NCBI GenBank assembly: GCA_020638035.1
Contig: JACKJI010000003.1
Span: forward strand, 1 to 64,000
Reading direction: 5' to 3'
Source: Hyphomicrobiaceae bacterium
GTDB lineage: Bacteria; Pseudomonadota; Alphaproteobacteria; Rhizobiales; Hyphomicrobiaceae
Length of the DNA: 64,000 bases
The notes under the pieces are model-generated. The model searched no databases. It was not told the DNA's origin and saw only the letters and a list, made by a program, of their open reading frames with translations. Positions 9,356-16,846 of the stretch are shown piece after piece. A program made the position numbers and the translations under genes. Position 1 is the stretch's first letter, and each line of letters opens with the position of its first letter.

Positions 9356-9655
9356 ATGAAGACAAAAGCTGGTGCTGTTATCGTCGCCGTGTTGGCGGCA
9401 ACAGCCGTCTACACTACGGATGCTACTGTTTTTGCAAAAGGCGCCATGGCGGCGGCCAGCAGCGGCCCTTACTCAGCGCGCGTCCGGCGTGCGTGCAAGG
9501 GGGACTACAATCGCTTCTGTCCAGGCTATTCGCTTTATGGCACGGAGCTGCGTCGCTGCATGCAGGCTGCCGGCAAGGCGATCTCGAAGAGCTGCATTCG
9601 TGCGCTCATCGATGCCGGCGAGGTGCCGCGCAGCATGCTGAAGAAGAGTTTCTGA
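9356..9655 (+). CDS. Small secreted cysteine-containing protein
   Basis: The 99-residue protein has a Sec signal peptide (about residues 1-34: a short KTK n-region, a hydrophobic core, then Ala-rich cleavage options). The mature domain of about 65 residues has four cysteines in the pattern ACKGDYNRFCPGYS...RRCMQAAGKAISKSCIRAL. Similar short secreted proteins, related to the cysteine-rich GLG1-type repeat, occur in Hyphomicrobiales without known function. The even number of Cys and the export signal suggest two disulfides in the periplasm. The gene stands alone, with a hairpin and T-rich tail about 45 bases after it. No function can be assigned. Confidence 0.8.
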   Translation: MKTKAGAVIVAVLAATAVYTTDATVFAKGAMAAASSGPYSARVRRACKGDYNRFCPGYSLYGTELRRCMQAAGKAISKSCIRALIDAGEVPRSMLKKSF

Positions 9656-9699
9656 CAGAGTTCGCGCTGAAGTGCCGGCTGAGCGGCGCAGACAGAGCA

Positions 9700-9730
9700 A
9701 GGCGGTCGCGGCAAGCGGCCGCCTTTGTTG
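9700..9730 (+). terminator. Putative terminator after the small secreted protein gene
   Basis: AGGCGG (9700-9705) pairs with CCGCCT (9719-9724), with a few further pairs inside, and is followed by TTGTTG. The stem is GC-rich but the T-tail is short. Confidence 0.45.
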
Positions 9731-10021
9731 CATCATGTCATGAACAGACATGCGCCTGAGCCTGTCGAAGAAATCATCGAATGAACCCGACCGGAACAGG
9801 CCCGGAATCGCAGCGGGCGGGAGCACCACAGCGAACCCGAAGAGGCCGCAATGCTCACCGCCCGCACGGGCGTCACCCAAAGGTATGGCGCCGCTCCGGA
9901 CTGCGGGATATAGGCTCTTGTGGTCAGGCACGCAACCCCTGCACGTCAAACCGCAGCAATTGCCGCACGCTGTGACGACATGCAGCAACGACGTCGATCG
10001 CAAACGGGAGCTTCAAACAAC
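9731..10021. other. Intergenic region before holC, nothing recognised
   Basis: About 290 bases (366 counting from the previous stop). The open frames here are short and unsupported. If holC begins at an upstream ATG (9980) the gap shrinks accordingly. Confidence 0.35.
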
Positions 10022-10483
10022 GTGGTGAATGAGGCGGCCGAGGTCCTGTTCTACCATCTGGAGCGCCAGCCGCTCGAGAAGGTGCTTCCCTCTCTGCTGG
10101 AAAAGACCATCGAACGTGGCTGGCGCGCAGTCGTGCAGACGGGATCGCAAGAGCGTCTGGAAGCTCTTGATCTCGCATTGTGGACTTATCGCGACGAGAG
10201 CTTCCTGGCGCACGGCACGCGCAAAGATGGCATCAGCGAGCATCAGCCAATCTATCTCACGACCGGGTCCGAGACGCCCAACGATGCCGGCGTGCGCTTT
10301 CTCGTCGATGGTGCTGAGGCCGAGACGTTTGCTGGCTTCGTGCGCGTCGTCTACTTGTTCGACGGAAATGATCCGCAAGCCGTCGCCACCGCACGATCAC
10401 AGTGGACAGCAGCCAAGCAGGCGGGATGTCAGGTCACCTACTGGCAGCAGTCACCGAGTGGACGCTGGGAGAAGAAGGCGTGA
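10022..10483 (+). CDS. holC: DNA polymerase III chi subunit
   Basis: HolC (chi) links the clamp-loader complex to single-stranded DNA binding protein during replication. The 153-residue product has the family core: EVLFYHLERQPLEKVLPSLL at the start, HQPIYLTT in the middle, VYLFDGND at about residues 115-122, and a C-terminal TYWQQSPSGRW. The start is uncertain. GTG codons at 10022 and 10025 have a GGGAG about 14 bases upstream and fit the family's N-terminus, while an in-frame ATG at 9980 would add 14 residues. A short gap of 60 bases leads to rlmJ. Confidence 0.9.
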   Translation: MVNEAAEVLFYHLERQPLEKVLPSLLEKTIERGWRAVVQTGSQERLEALDLALWTYRDESFLAHGTRKDGISEHQPIYLTTGSETPNDAGVRFLVDGAEAETFAGFVRVVYLFDGNDPQAVATARSQWTAAKQAGCQVTYWQQSPSGRWEKKA

Positions 10484-10543
10484 CGGCCGTCGTTCCGGGT
10501 TTGAGCGTTCGATCCAAGACCGCGCACAGATGAGCGGCAACAC

Positions 10544-11452
10544 ATGAACTACCGCCACGCCTTCCATGCAGGCAACTTCGCCGATGTCCTGAAACATCTG
10601 GTGCTGACGCTGGTGGTTGCATATCTTGCAAAGAAGGCCGCGCCGTTCCGCATCATCGACACGCATGCCGGTGCCGGGCTCTACGATCTTGCAAGCGAAG
10701 AGGCGCAGAAGACCGGCGAATGGCGTGCAGGGATCGGCCGCCTCGTCGCACTGCGGGATGCAGTGCCGGAGCCGGCTGCGAAGGTCCTGGCGCCCTACCT
10801 CGATCTGCTCGAAAGCGACTTTGCCGAGGATGCTACCGACGGCCGCCGCCTCGTGCGCTATCCGGGCAGCCCGCTGATCGCACGCCGGCTGATGCGCGAG
10901 GGCGACCAGCTCGTTGCCAACGAGTTGCATCCCGAGGATCGCGAGCGGTTGGCCGAGCTGTTTCATCGCGACAGTCAGGCGAAGGTCATGGGGCTGGACG
11001 GCTACACGGCGCTGAAGGCGCTGTTGCCACCCAAGGAGCGCCGTGGGCTGGTGCTCGTCGATCCGCCGTTCGAGGCCGCAGGCGAGTTCGACCGGCTGGC
11101 AGGCGCAGTCGCCGCGGCGCATCGCCGGTTTGCCACGGGCATTCTGATGTTGTGGTTTCCGATCAAGGTCCGCGCGGACGTCGACAGGCTTTATGCGAGG
11201 TTGGCGGAGGCAGGGCTCGCCAAGGCGCTTGCGGCGGAACTGCAAGTGGCGGCTCCGGTGCCGGGTGCGAAAGGCCTCGTGGCAACCGGCGTGGTGATCG
11301 TCAATCCGCCCTTCACACTTGCCGGTGATCTCGCGGCTGTTCTGCCCTTTCTGGCGGAGGCAATGGCCACAGGGCCCGGCGCACAAGCGCACTGGCGGTG
11401 GATCGTGCAGGAAAATGCGCAGCGGTCTCGTGACCAGAGCGAAAACGCGTAA
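10544..11452 (+). CDS. rlmJ: 23S rRNA (adenine(2030)-N6)-methyltransferase
   Basis: RlmJ methylates the N6 of A2030 in 23S rRNA using S-adenosylmethionine. The 302-residue protein starts with the family hallmark MNYRHAFHAGNFADVLKH, followed by the SAM-binding IDTHAGAGLYDL (residues 38-49), an inserted helical region, NELHPEDR, and the catalytic DPPF motif at 173-176, typical of N6-adenine methyltransferases. The C-terminal LVATGVVIVNPPF is also conserved. It follows holC in the same direction. Length and motifs are normal. Confidence 0.95.
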   Translation: MNYRHAFHAGNFADVLKHLVLTLVVAYLAKKAAPFRIIDTHAGAGLYDLASEEAQKTGEWRAGIGRLVALRDAVPEPAAKVLAPYLDLLESDFAEDATDGRRLVRYPGSPLIARRLMREGDQLVANELHPEDRERLAELFHRDSQAKVMGLDGYTALKALLPPKERRGLVLVDPPFEAAGEFDRLAGAVAAAHRRFATGILMLWFPIKVRADVDRLYARLAEAGLAKALAAELQVAAPVPGAKGLVATGVVIVNPPFTLAGDLAAVLPFLAEAMATGPGAQAHWRWIVQENAQRSRDQSENA

Positions 11453-11540
11453 GACGGTGGGTTGGGGCGAGCCCCGAACCGGCCGTCAAAGCGGCGGCAT
11501 GTGGCGAGACGTGCAGGGCACGTGTCAAACAGCGGCTGGC

Positions 11541-12032
11541 TTACCCTCTCCGGTAGGGCAGAAATGCTTGGGTTGTGACGATGGTGTCGCCAAGCGCCTC
11601 TCCCTTCAGGTTGGTGTCTATCGAGCGGCGACGATGCCAGGAGCCGTCCCTGCCCATATCGACGATGGTCTCGACCGCCAGAGGCAGTCCCGTCGCCGCC
11701 GCAGCATAGGTTTTCTGCACAACCTCGCCACGCGCGATGGCGCTCACGAATGGCACGAACAAGTCCAGGTTGTCGGTCGGCTCGTCCTCATAGGTTTCGC
11801 CGGCTACGACCAAGTCGTGAAATCCGTCGGTACGCAGCACGAGTTCAAAGGGACAGGCCCCCCGAACATGCGGCACCACGTCAATCTCCCAGTATTCGTC
11901 CGAAGAGGTCTCGGTAATCGCGGCGCTGTCGGCGATCGACGGGCACCAGTAGCGAAGGGCAGCGATGGTTGCTTGCAGCCGTGCCCGATAACGGTCGTCG
12001 ATCAACATCGCGATGCCCCGTGTGCGCTCCAT
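11541..12032 (-). CDS. Hypothetical protein downstream of a glutathione transferase
   Basis: The 163-residue protein (from the ATG at 12032) is acidic and soluble, with no signal peptide or membrane segment. Notable stretches are SDEYWEIDVVPHVRGACPFELVLR and DEPTDNLDLFVPFVSAIARGEV. I do not recognise the family. The frame is open up to a TTG at 12113 that overlaps the stop of the upstream transferase gene by two bases, so translation may be coupled and the protein up to 190 residues; an ATG at 12008 is a third option. The position suggests co-transcription with the transferase gene. Confidence 0.65.
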   Translation of the reverse strand: MERTRGIAMLIDDRYRARLQATIAALRYWCPSIADSAAITETSSDEYWEIDVVPHVRGACPFELVLRTDGFHDLVVAGETYEDEPTDNLDLFVPFVSAIARGEVVQKTYAAAATGLPLAVETIVDMGRDGSWHRRRSIDTNLKGEALGDTIVTTQAFLPYRRG

Positions 12033-12109
12033 GGTCCCCGCGAGCTTCTCGGCACGAGCGCCGCGAACCTGTCCGGGAATGTTACGCGAATCGCGCCGCC
12101 TATAAAGCT

Positions 12110-12736
12110 TCAAGTCGCGAGATCGAACTCAATTTGCCGACGTAGAGCGGGGCGCTCGCTGAGCCGATGGGCATAGGCTTCAAGCGCCGGGTGTTTGGGA
12201 ACTGTGCCGAACTTCAGCCCCCATCGCACCTGGCCGCCGACGACGACATCGGCAGCCGTGAATTGCTCGCCGAGAAGCCATGGCGTGGCATTGACCGCAG
12301 CGTCGACAAGAACGCGCATGGTGTCGGCATAGCTTGCCCAGCCGAGCATGCCTCGTGGCGCATCTGGCCACGACATGGCCTTGTGGATCACGGCGGGCTC
12401 GATGCATCCGGGCGCGAAGAACAGCCATTTGAGATAAGGGCCGCGGCGTGGATCGTCGATCGCCGGTGCAAGGCCCGCATCCGGGAACCGGTCGGCGAGA
12501 TAGCAGCAGATCGCGGCGACCTCGGAGATGACTGTGTCGCCATGTGTAAGAACCGGGACCTTGCCCATCGGGTTGAGCGCCAGCAGCTCGGCGGAGGGAT
12601 GGTCGGGAGCCGTTACGTCAATATTGCGCACGCTGTAGGGAACGCCTAGCTCCTCCAGCATCCAGCGCGCCATGGCCGAGCGCGAAGGGGCGCGGTGGTA
12701 CAGGGTGATCGGTTGCTCTGTGCTGGTGCTTTGCAT
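12110..12736 (-). CDS. Glutathione S-transferase family protein
   Basis: The 208-residue protein has the two-domain GST layout. A thioredoxin-like N-terminal domain has ITLYHRAPSRSAMARWMLEEL at residues 10-30, where the Ser cluster fits the glutathione-activating position. It continues with NPMGKVPVLTHGD and then SEVAAICCYLADRFP, the glutathione-binding ES/SE motif. The all-helical C-terminal domain includes WLLGEQFTAADVVVGGQV, the conserved folding motif. The substrate cannot be deduced. It is probably transcribed together with the unknown gene immediately downstream and is separated from yejF by 93 bases. Confidence 0.9.
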   Translation of the reverse strand: MQSTSTEQPITLYHRAPSRSAMARWMLEELGVPYSVRNIDVTAPDHPSAELLALNPMGKVPVLTHGDTVISEVAAICCYLADRFPDAGLAPAIDDPRRGPYLKWLFFAPGCIEPAVIHKAMSWPDAPRGMLGWASYADTMRVLVDAAVNATPWLLGEQFTAADVVVGGQVRWGLKFGTVPKHPALEAYAHRLSERPALRRQIEFDLAT

Positions 12737-12829
12737 GGATCACTCCGGTGCATGCGCGCTGATGAGGGCGCTCGCCGTCGCGGATCGCGTCGGCCGTTCA
12801 TGGAATAACACCTTGCGCCTTAGTGCACC

Positions 12830-14464
12830 TCAGCCGGTGGCCGCGGTCTTTTCGGTGACGGCTAGGTTCAATGCAGCGGCGAGCAGTTCGCGCGTGTAGT
12901 CCTGTTGCGGATTTGAGAAGATCTCCTCGGCCGGACCTTCCTCGACCACCCGGCCGTTGCGCATGACGATAACGTAATTGCAAAGCGCCCTCACGACCTT
13001 CAGGTCGTGGCTGATGAAGAGATAGGCGAGGTCGTGCTTGCGTTGCAGGTCACGGAGCAGATCGACGATCTGGGCCTGCACGCTCATGTCGAGTGCGCTG
13101 GTCGGCTCGTCGAGCATGACGAACTTCGGCCCGAGCACCATAGCCCGCGCGATGGCGATGCGCTGACGCTGGCCACCGGAGAATTCGTGCGGGTAGCGGT
13201 CCTGACTGTCGGGATCGAGGCCCACCTCGCGCAGAGCCTCGCCGACCTTCGCGCGGCACTCGTCATAGGAGAGCTGCGGCTGTTGGATCACCAGCCCCTC
13301 TTCGATGATCTGGCCGATCGACAGGCGCGGAGAAAGCGAGCCGTAAGGGTCTTGGAAGACGATCTGCATTTCTTTGCGCAAAGGCCGCATCTGCTTCTGC
13401 GTCAGCCCATCGATGCGGCGGCCGACATAGGCGATGGGACCTTTTGACGAAATGAGCCTTAGCAGCGCAAGGCCAAGGGTCGTCTTGCCGGAACCCGATT
13501 CACCGACCACGCCCAGCGTCTGGCCGGCGCGCAGTTTCAGCGACAGCCCGTCGACCGCTTTGACATGATCCACGGTCCGCCTCAGGAGACCCGCCTTGAT
13601 CGGGAACCAGACCTTCAGATCCTCGGTCTCGACGACGACCGGGCGACTGTCGTCGGCCTTGGGAGGATCACCCTTCGGTTCGGCATTGATCAGGTGTCGC
13701 GTGTAGGGGTGCTGCGGATTGGTGAAGACCTCCTCCATCCGCCCTTCCTCGACAATCTCACCCGATTTCATCACATAGACCCGCTCGGCCATCCGCCGCA
13801 CGATTCCGAGGTCATGCGTGATGAGCAGCATGGCCATGCCCATCTCTTTTTGCAGGTCGGCGAGAAGTTGCAGGATCTGCGCCTGGATGGTGACGTCGAG
13901 TGCCGTGGTCGGCTCGTCGGCAATCAGCAGCTCGGGCTCGTTGGCAAGCGCCATGGCGATCATGACGCGCTGGCGCTGTCCGCCCGACAGCTCGTGCGGG
14001 TAGGCGGCGAGACGCTTTTCCGGCTGCTCGATGCCAACCTTGTGCAGCAGCTCCAGAACGCGCGCCCTGGCACTCTTGTCGTCGAGTCCGCGATGCAATT
14101 TCAATATCTCGCCGACCTGCCGTTCGATTGTGTGCAGCGGATTGAGCGATGTCATCGGCTCCTGGAAGATGATCGAGATGCGATCGCCGCGGATCGATTG
14201 CATCCCCTGAACGGGTAGTTTCAAGAGGTCTTTACCCTCGAAGAAGATCTCTCCGGACGGGTGGGAGGCCATCGGATAAGGCAGAAGCCGCAGGATGGAG
14301 AGTGCCGACACCGTCTTGCCGGAGCCGGATTCGCCGACGAGCGCAACAGTCTCGCCGCGGCCGATACGGAATGAGATCCGGTCGACAGCCAGCGTTTTTC
14401 TCTCGCCACGGCCGAAGGCGACCGAGAGGTTGCGGGCCTGCACGAGTGTCGCGGATGTGCTCAT
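12830..14464 (-). CDS. yejF: Oligopeptide ABC importer, fused dual ATPase YejF
   Basis: This 544-residue protein carries two complete ATP-binding cassettes in tandem. Each has a Walker A GESGSGKT (residues 44-51 and about 330-337), a signature beginning SGGQRQR, a Walker B ending in ADEPT or LDEPT, and a switch His (ITHD, ISHD). Each half also shows the peptide-importer C-terminal motif NPQxxYTRxL. YejF drives uptake of oligopeptides through YejB and YejE. The frame is open far into yejE, but the ATG at 14464 follows the yejE stop by eight bases and matches the family start. It is the last gene of the yejAABEF operon. Confidence 0.95.
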   Translation of the reverse strand: MSTSATLVQARNLSVAFGRGERKTLAVDRISFRIGRGETVALVGESGSGKTVSALSILRLLPYPMASHPSGEIFFEGKDLLKLPVQGMQSIRGDRISIIFQEPMTSLNPLHTIERQVGEILKLHRGLDDKSARARVLELLHKVGIEQPEKRLAAYPHELSGGQRQRVMIAMALANEPELLIADEPTTALDVTIQAQILQLLADLQKEMGMAMLLITHDLGIVRRMAERVYVMKSGEIVEEGRMEEVFTNPQHPYTRHLINAEPKGDPPKADDSRPVVVETEDLKVWFPIKAGLLRRTVDHVKAVDGLSLKLRAGQTLGVVGESGSGKTTLGLALLRLISSKGPIAYVGRRIDGLTQKQMRPLRKEMQIVFQDPYGSLSPRLSIGQIIEEGLVIQQPQLSYDECRAKVGEALREVGLDPDSQDRYPHEFSGGQRQRIAIARAMVLGPKFVMLDEPTSALDMSVQAQIVDLLRDLQRKHDLAYLFISHDLKVVRALCNYVIVMRNGRVVEEGPAEEIFSNPQQDYTRELLAAALNLAVTEKTAATG

Positions 14465-14472
14465 GCCGCCTC

Positions 14473-15675
14473 CTATTGGAACGTCTTGCGCGGGTCGAGC
14501 GCATCGCGCACGGCCTCGCCGATGAAGACAAGCAGCGAGAGCATGATCGCCAGTGTGAAGAACCCAGTGAGACCCAGCCAGGGCGCCTCGGTGTGCTTCT
14601 TGCCCTGTAGGAGAAGTTCGCCGAGAGAAGCCGAGCCCGGCGGCAGGCCGAGGCCGAGGAAGTCGAGCGCCGTCAGCGCGGAAATCGAGCCCGACAGCAG
14701 GAACGGCATGAACGTCAGCGTCGCCACCATGGCGTTTGGCAGCAAATGCTTCCACATGATTCGGGCATCCGATAGGCCGAGCGCTCGAGCAGCCTTGATG
14801 TACTCGAAGTTGCGGCCACGCAGGAATTCGGCGCGCACCACGCCGACGAGCGAGGTCCACGAGAAGACGAGCAGCACGGCGAGCAACGTCCAGAAGCCCG
14901 GCACCAGCACGGACGAGATGATCAGCAGCACATAGAGCGAGGGGATGGCCGACCAGATCTCGAGGATGCGCTGGAAGATGAGGTCGGTGCGGCCGCCGAA
15001 GTATCCCTGCACGGCGCCGGCGGCAACTCCGATGATCGAGGAGAAGATCGTCAGCAGGAGTCCGAACAGCACCGAGATGCGGAAACCGTAGATGACGCGG
15101 GCGACGACGTCGCGGCCCTGGTTGTCGGTGCCGAGCCAGTTGGTGTTGCCGAGCGTTTGATAGCGCGCGAGCTGCTCGGGTGACGTCTCGCAGAATTCTG
15201 CCTTGGAGGCCCACGGGGGCGGAGAAGGAAAGCCGAGGCAAAGTCCTGAAGGGGACTTGCGCGTCGGATAGTCCTTGTTGACCGTGTCGTACGAATAGCG
15301 GATCGGTGGCCATAGCAGCCAGCCGTTCTTCTCGATTTCCTCGAGGATCACCGGATCCTTGTAGTCGGTGGTAGCAAGGAAGCCGCCGAACTTCGACTCC
15401 GGATAGTCGACGAGCACGGGCGCGAGCAGTTCACCCTTGTAGCGGACGAGGATCGGCCGGTCGTTGGCGATGACATCGGCCAGCAGCGAGATCACGAACA
15501 GGACAAGGAAGACCCACAGGCTCCAGTAGCCGCGCCGGTTCGATTTGAAGTTCTCCCAGCGGCGCCGGTTGATGGGTGACAGGTGCAGCAGCATCGCGAT
15601 GCGTTCGCGAAGGGCGCGCGCTGTCGAAGGGGCATGTGCGCGCGTGCGGGCCGCACTTGCGAGGCGGGCATCCAT
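14473..15675 (-). CDS. yejE: Oligopeptide ABC importer permease YejE
   Basis: The 400-residue permease starts with a basic cytoplasmic stretch, then a membrane segment (WVFLVLFVISLLADVI, about residues 52-67). A long periplasmic loop follows, with LLWPPIRYSYDTVN and TNWLGTDNQGRDV. The C-terminal half is a binding-protein-dependent transport domain of about five helices containing the coupling motif AARALGLSDARIMWKHLLPNA. The end, EAVRDALDPRKTF, is typical of DppC/YejE proteins. The gene sits three bases after the yejB stop and eight before yejF. Confidence 0.95.
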   Translation of the reverse strand: MDARLASAARTRAHAPSTARALRERIAMLLHLSPINRRRWENFKSNRRGYWSLWVFLVLFVISLLADVIANDRPILVRYKGELLAPVLVDYPESKFGGFLATTDYKDPVILEEIEKNGWLLWPPIRYSYDTVNKDYPTRKSPSGLCLGFPSPPPWASKAEFCETSPEQLARYQTLGNTNWLGTDNQGRDVVARVIYGFRISVLFGLLLTIFSSIIGVAAGAVQGYFGGRTDLIFQRILEIWSAIPSLYVLLIISSVLVPGFWTLLAVLLVFSWTSLVGVVRAEFLRGRNFEYIKAARALGLSDARIMWKHLLPNAMVATLTFMPFLLSGSISALTALDFLGLGLPPGSASLGELLLQGKKHTEAPWLGLTGFFTLAIMLSLLVFIGEAVRDALDPRKTFQ

Positions 15676-15678
15676 TCC

Positions 15679-16800
15679 TCAGACCTCCCGGCTCTCGAAG
15701 TCGATGCGCGGATCGACGATGGTGTAGAGGAAATCAGAGACGAGATTTACGACGAGCCCGAGCAGGGAAAAAATATAGAGCGTTGCGAACACGACGGGGT
15801 AGTCACGGTTGATGATCGATTCGAAGCCGAGCAGCCCGAGACCGTCGAGCGAGAAGACCTGCTCGATAAGAAGGCTGCCAGAGAAGAACGCGGAAATGAA
15901 CGCGCCGGGAAAGCCGGCGATGATCAGCAGCATCGCATTACGGAACACGTGGCCATAGAGCACCTGGCGCTCGGAGAGACCCTTGGCGCGCGCGGTGATG
16001 ACGTACTGCTTGCGGATTTCGTCCAGGAACGAATTCTTGGTGAGGAACGTCATCGTCGTGAATGCGCCGAGCGCGATGGCGATCAGTGGCAAGGTCAGAT
16101 GCCAGAAATAGTCGATGATCTTGCCCCAGGTCGAAAGGTCGGCCCAGTTGTCGGAAGTGAGCCCGCGCGATGGGAACCACTGGAAGAACGATGAGCCGGC
16201 AAACATGATGAGCAGGAGAACCGCGACGAGGAAGCCCGGCACGGCGTAGCCGATCACCAGAACGCCGCTCGTCCAGGTATCGAACGTCTCGCCGTCCTTC
16301 ACCGCCTTGCGGATGCCGAGCGGGATGGAGATGAAATAGGTGAGCAGCGTCATCCACAATCCGAGCGAGATGGAGACGGGCAGCTTCTCCTTGATCAGTT
16401 CGAGCACGGAGACATCGCGGAAGTAGCTCTTGCCGAAGTCGAAGGTGAGATAGTTCTTGAGCATCAGCAGGAAGCGCTCGTGCGCCGGCTTGTCGAAGCC
16501 GAACTGCTTCTCAAGACTCTTGATGAATTCCGGGTCGAGGCCCTGGGCGCCACGGTATTTGGAGCTGACGGGGTCTGCCGCGCCCTGGCCTGGCGCGTTC
16601 TGGCCCTGCGAGCCAGACAGGCCGTCGCCGGTGCCACCGGAAAAGCGGTCGGTGGCGTTGACGCCAGTGCCGGTCAGTTGCGCGATGACGCGCTCGACAG
16701 GGCCACCCGGCGCGAACTGGATGATGATGAAGCTGATCGCCATGATACCGAGCATGGTCGGGATCATCAGCAGAATGCGCTTGATGAGATAGGCGGCCAT
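15679..16800 (-). CDS. yejB: Oligopeptide ABC importer permease YejB
   Basis: The 373-residue protein opens with the classic DppB-type first helix (MAAYLIKRILLMIPTMLGI). A Gly/Ser/Gln-rich, probably flexible periplasmic insert follows at about residues 48-85, and the QFGFDKPAHERF segment at about 95-106. The remaining helices form the transport domain with the coupling motif ARAKGLSERQVLYGHVFRNA and the FSLDGLGLLGFE loop. The C-terminus DFLYTIVDPRIDF is a family hallmark. It lies between the second binding-protein gene (46-base gap) and yejE (three-base gap). Confidence 0.95.
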   Translation of the reverse strand: MAAYLIKRILLMIPTMLGIMAISFIIIQFAPGGPVERVIAQLTGTGVNATDRFSGGTGDGLSGSQGQNAPGQGAADPVSSKYRGAQGLDPEFIKSLEKQFGFDKPAHERFLLMLKNYLTFDFGKSYFRDVSVLELIKEKLPVSISLGLWMTLLTYFISIPLGIRKAVKDGETFDTWTSGVLVIGYAVPGFLVAVLLLIMFAGSSFFQWFPSRGLTSDNWADLSTWGKIIDYFWHLTLPLIAIALGAFTTMTFLTKNSFLDEIRKQYVITARAKGLSERQVLYGHVFRNAMLLIIAGFPGAFISAFFSGSLLIEQVFSLDGLGLLGFESIINRDYPVVFATLYIFSLLGLVVNLVSDFLYTIVDPRIDFESREV

Positions 16801-16846
16801 CCGTCCTCGTTCGTCGGTTGGTTGCTCGTCCTGCGGGCGGGCCCGC

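Noticed and set aside
14465..15313. N-terminal extension of yejF into yejE
   Set aside because: The frame is open, but the translated extension is Arg-rich nonsense opposite no known domain and yejE is a complete gene here.
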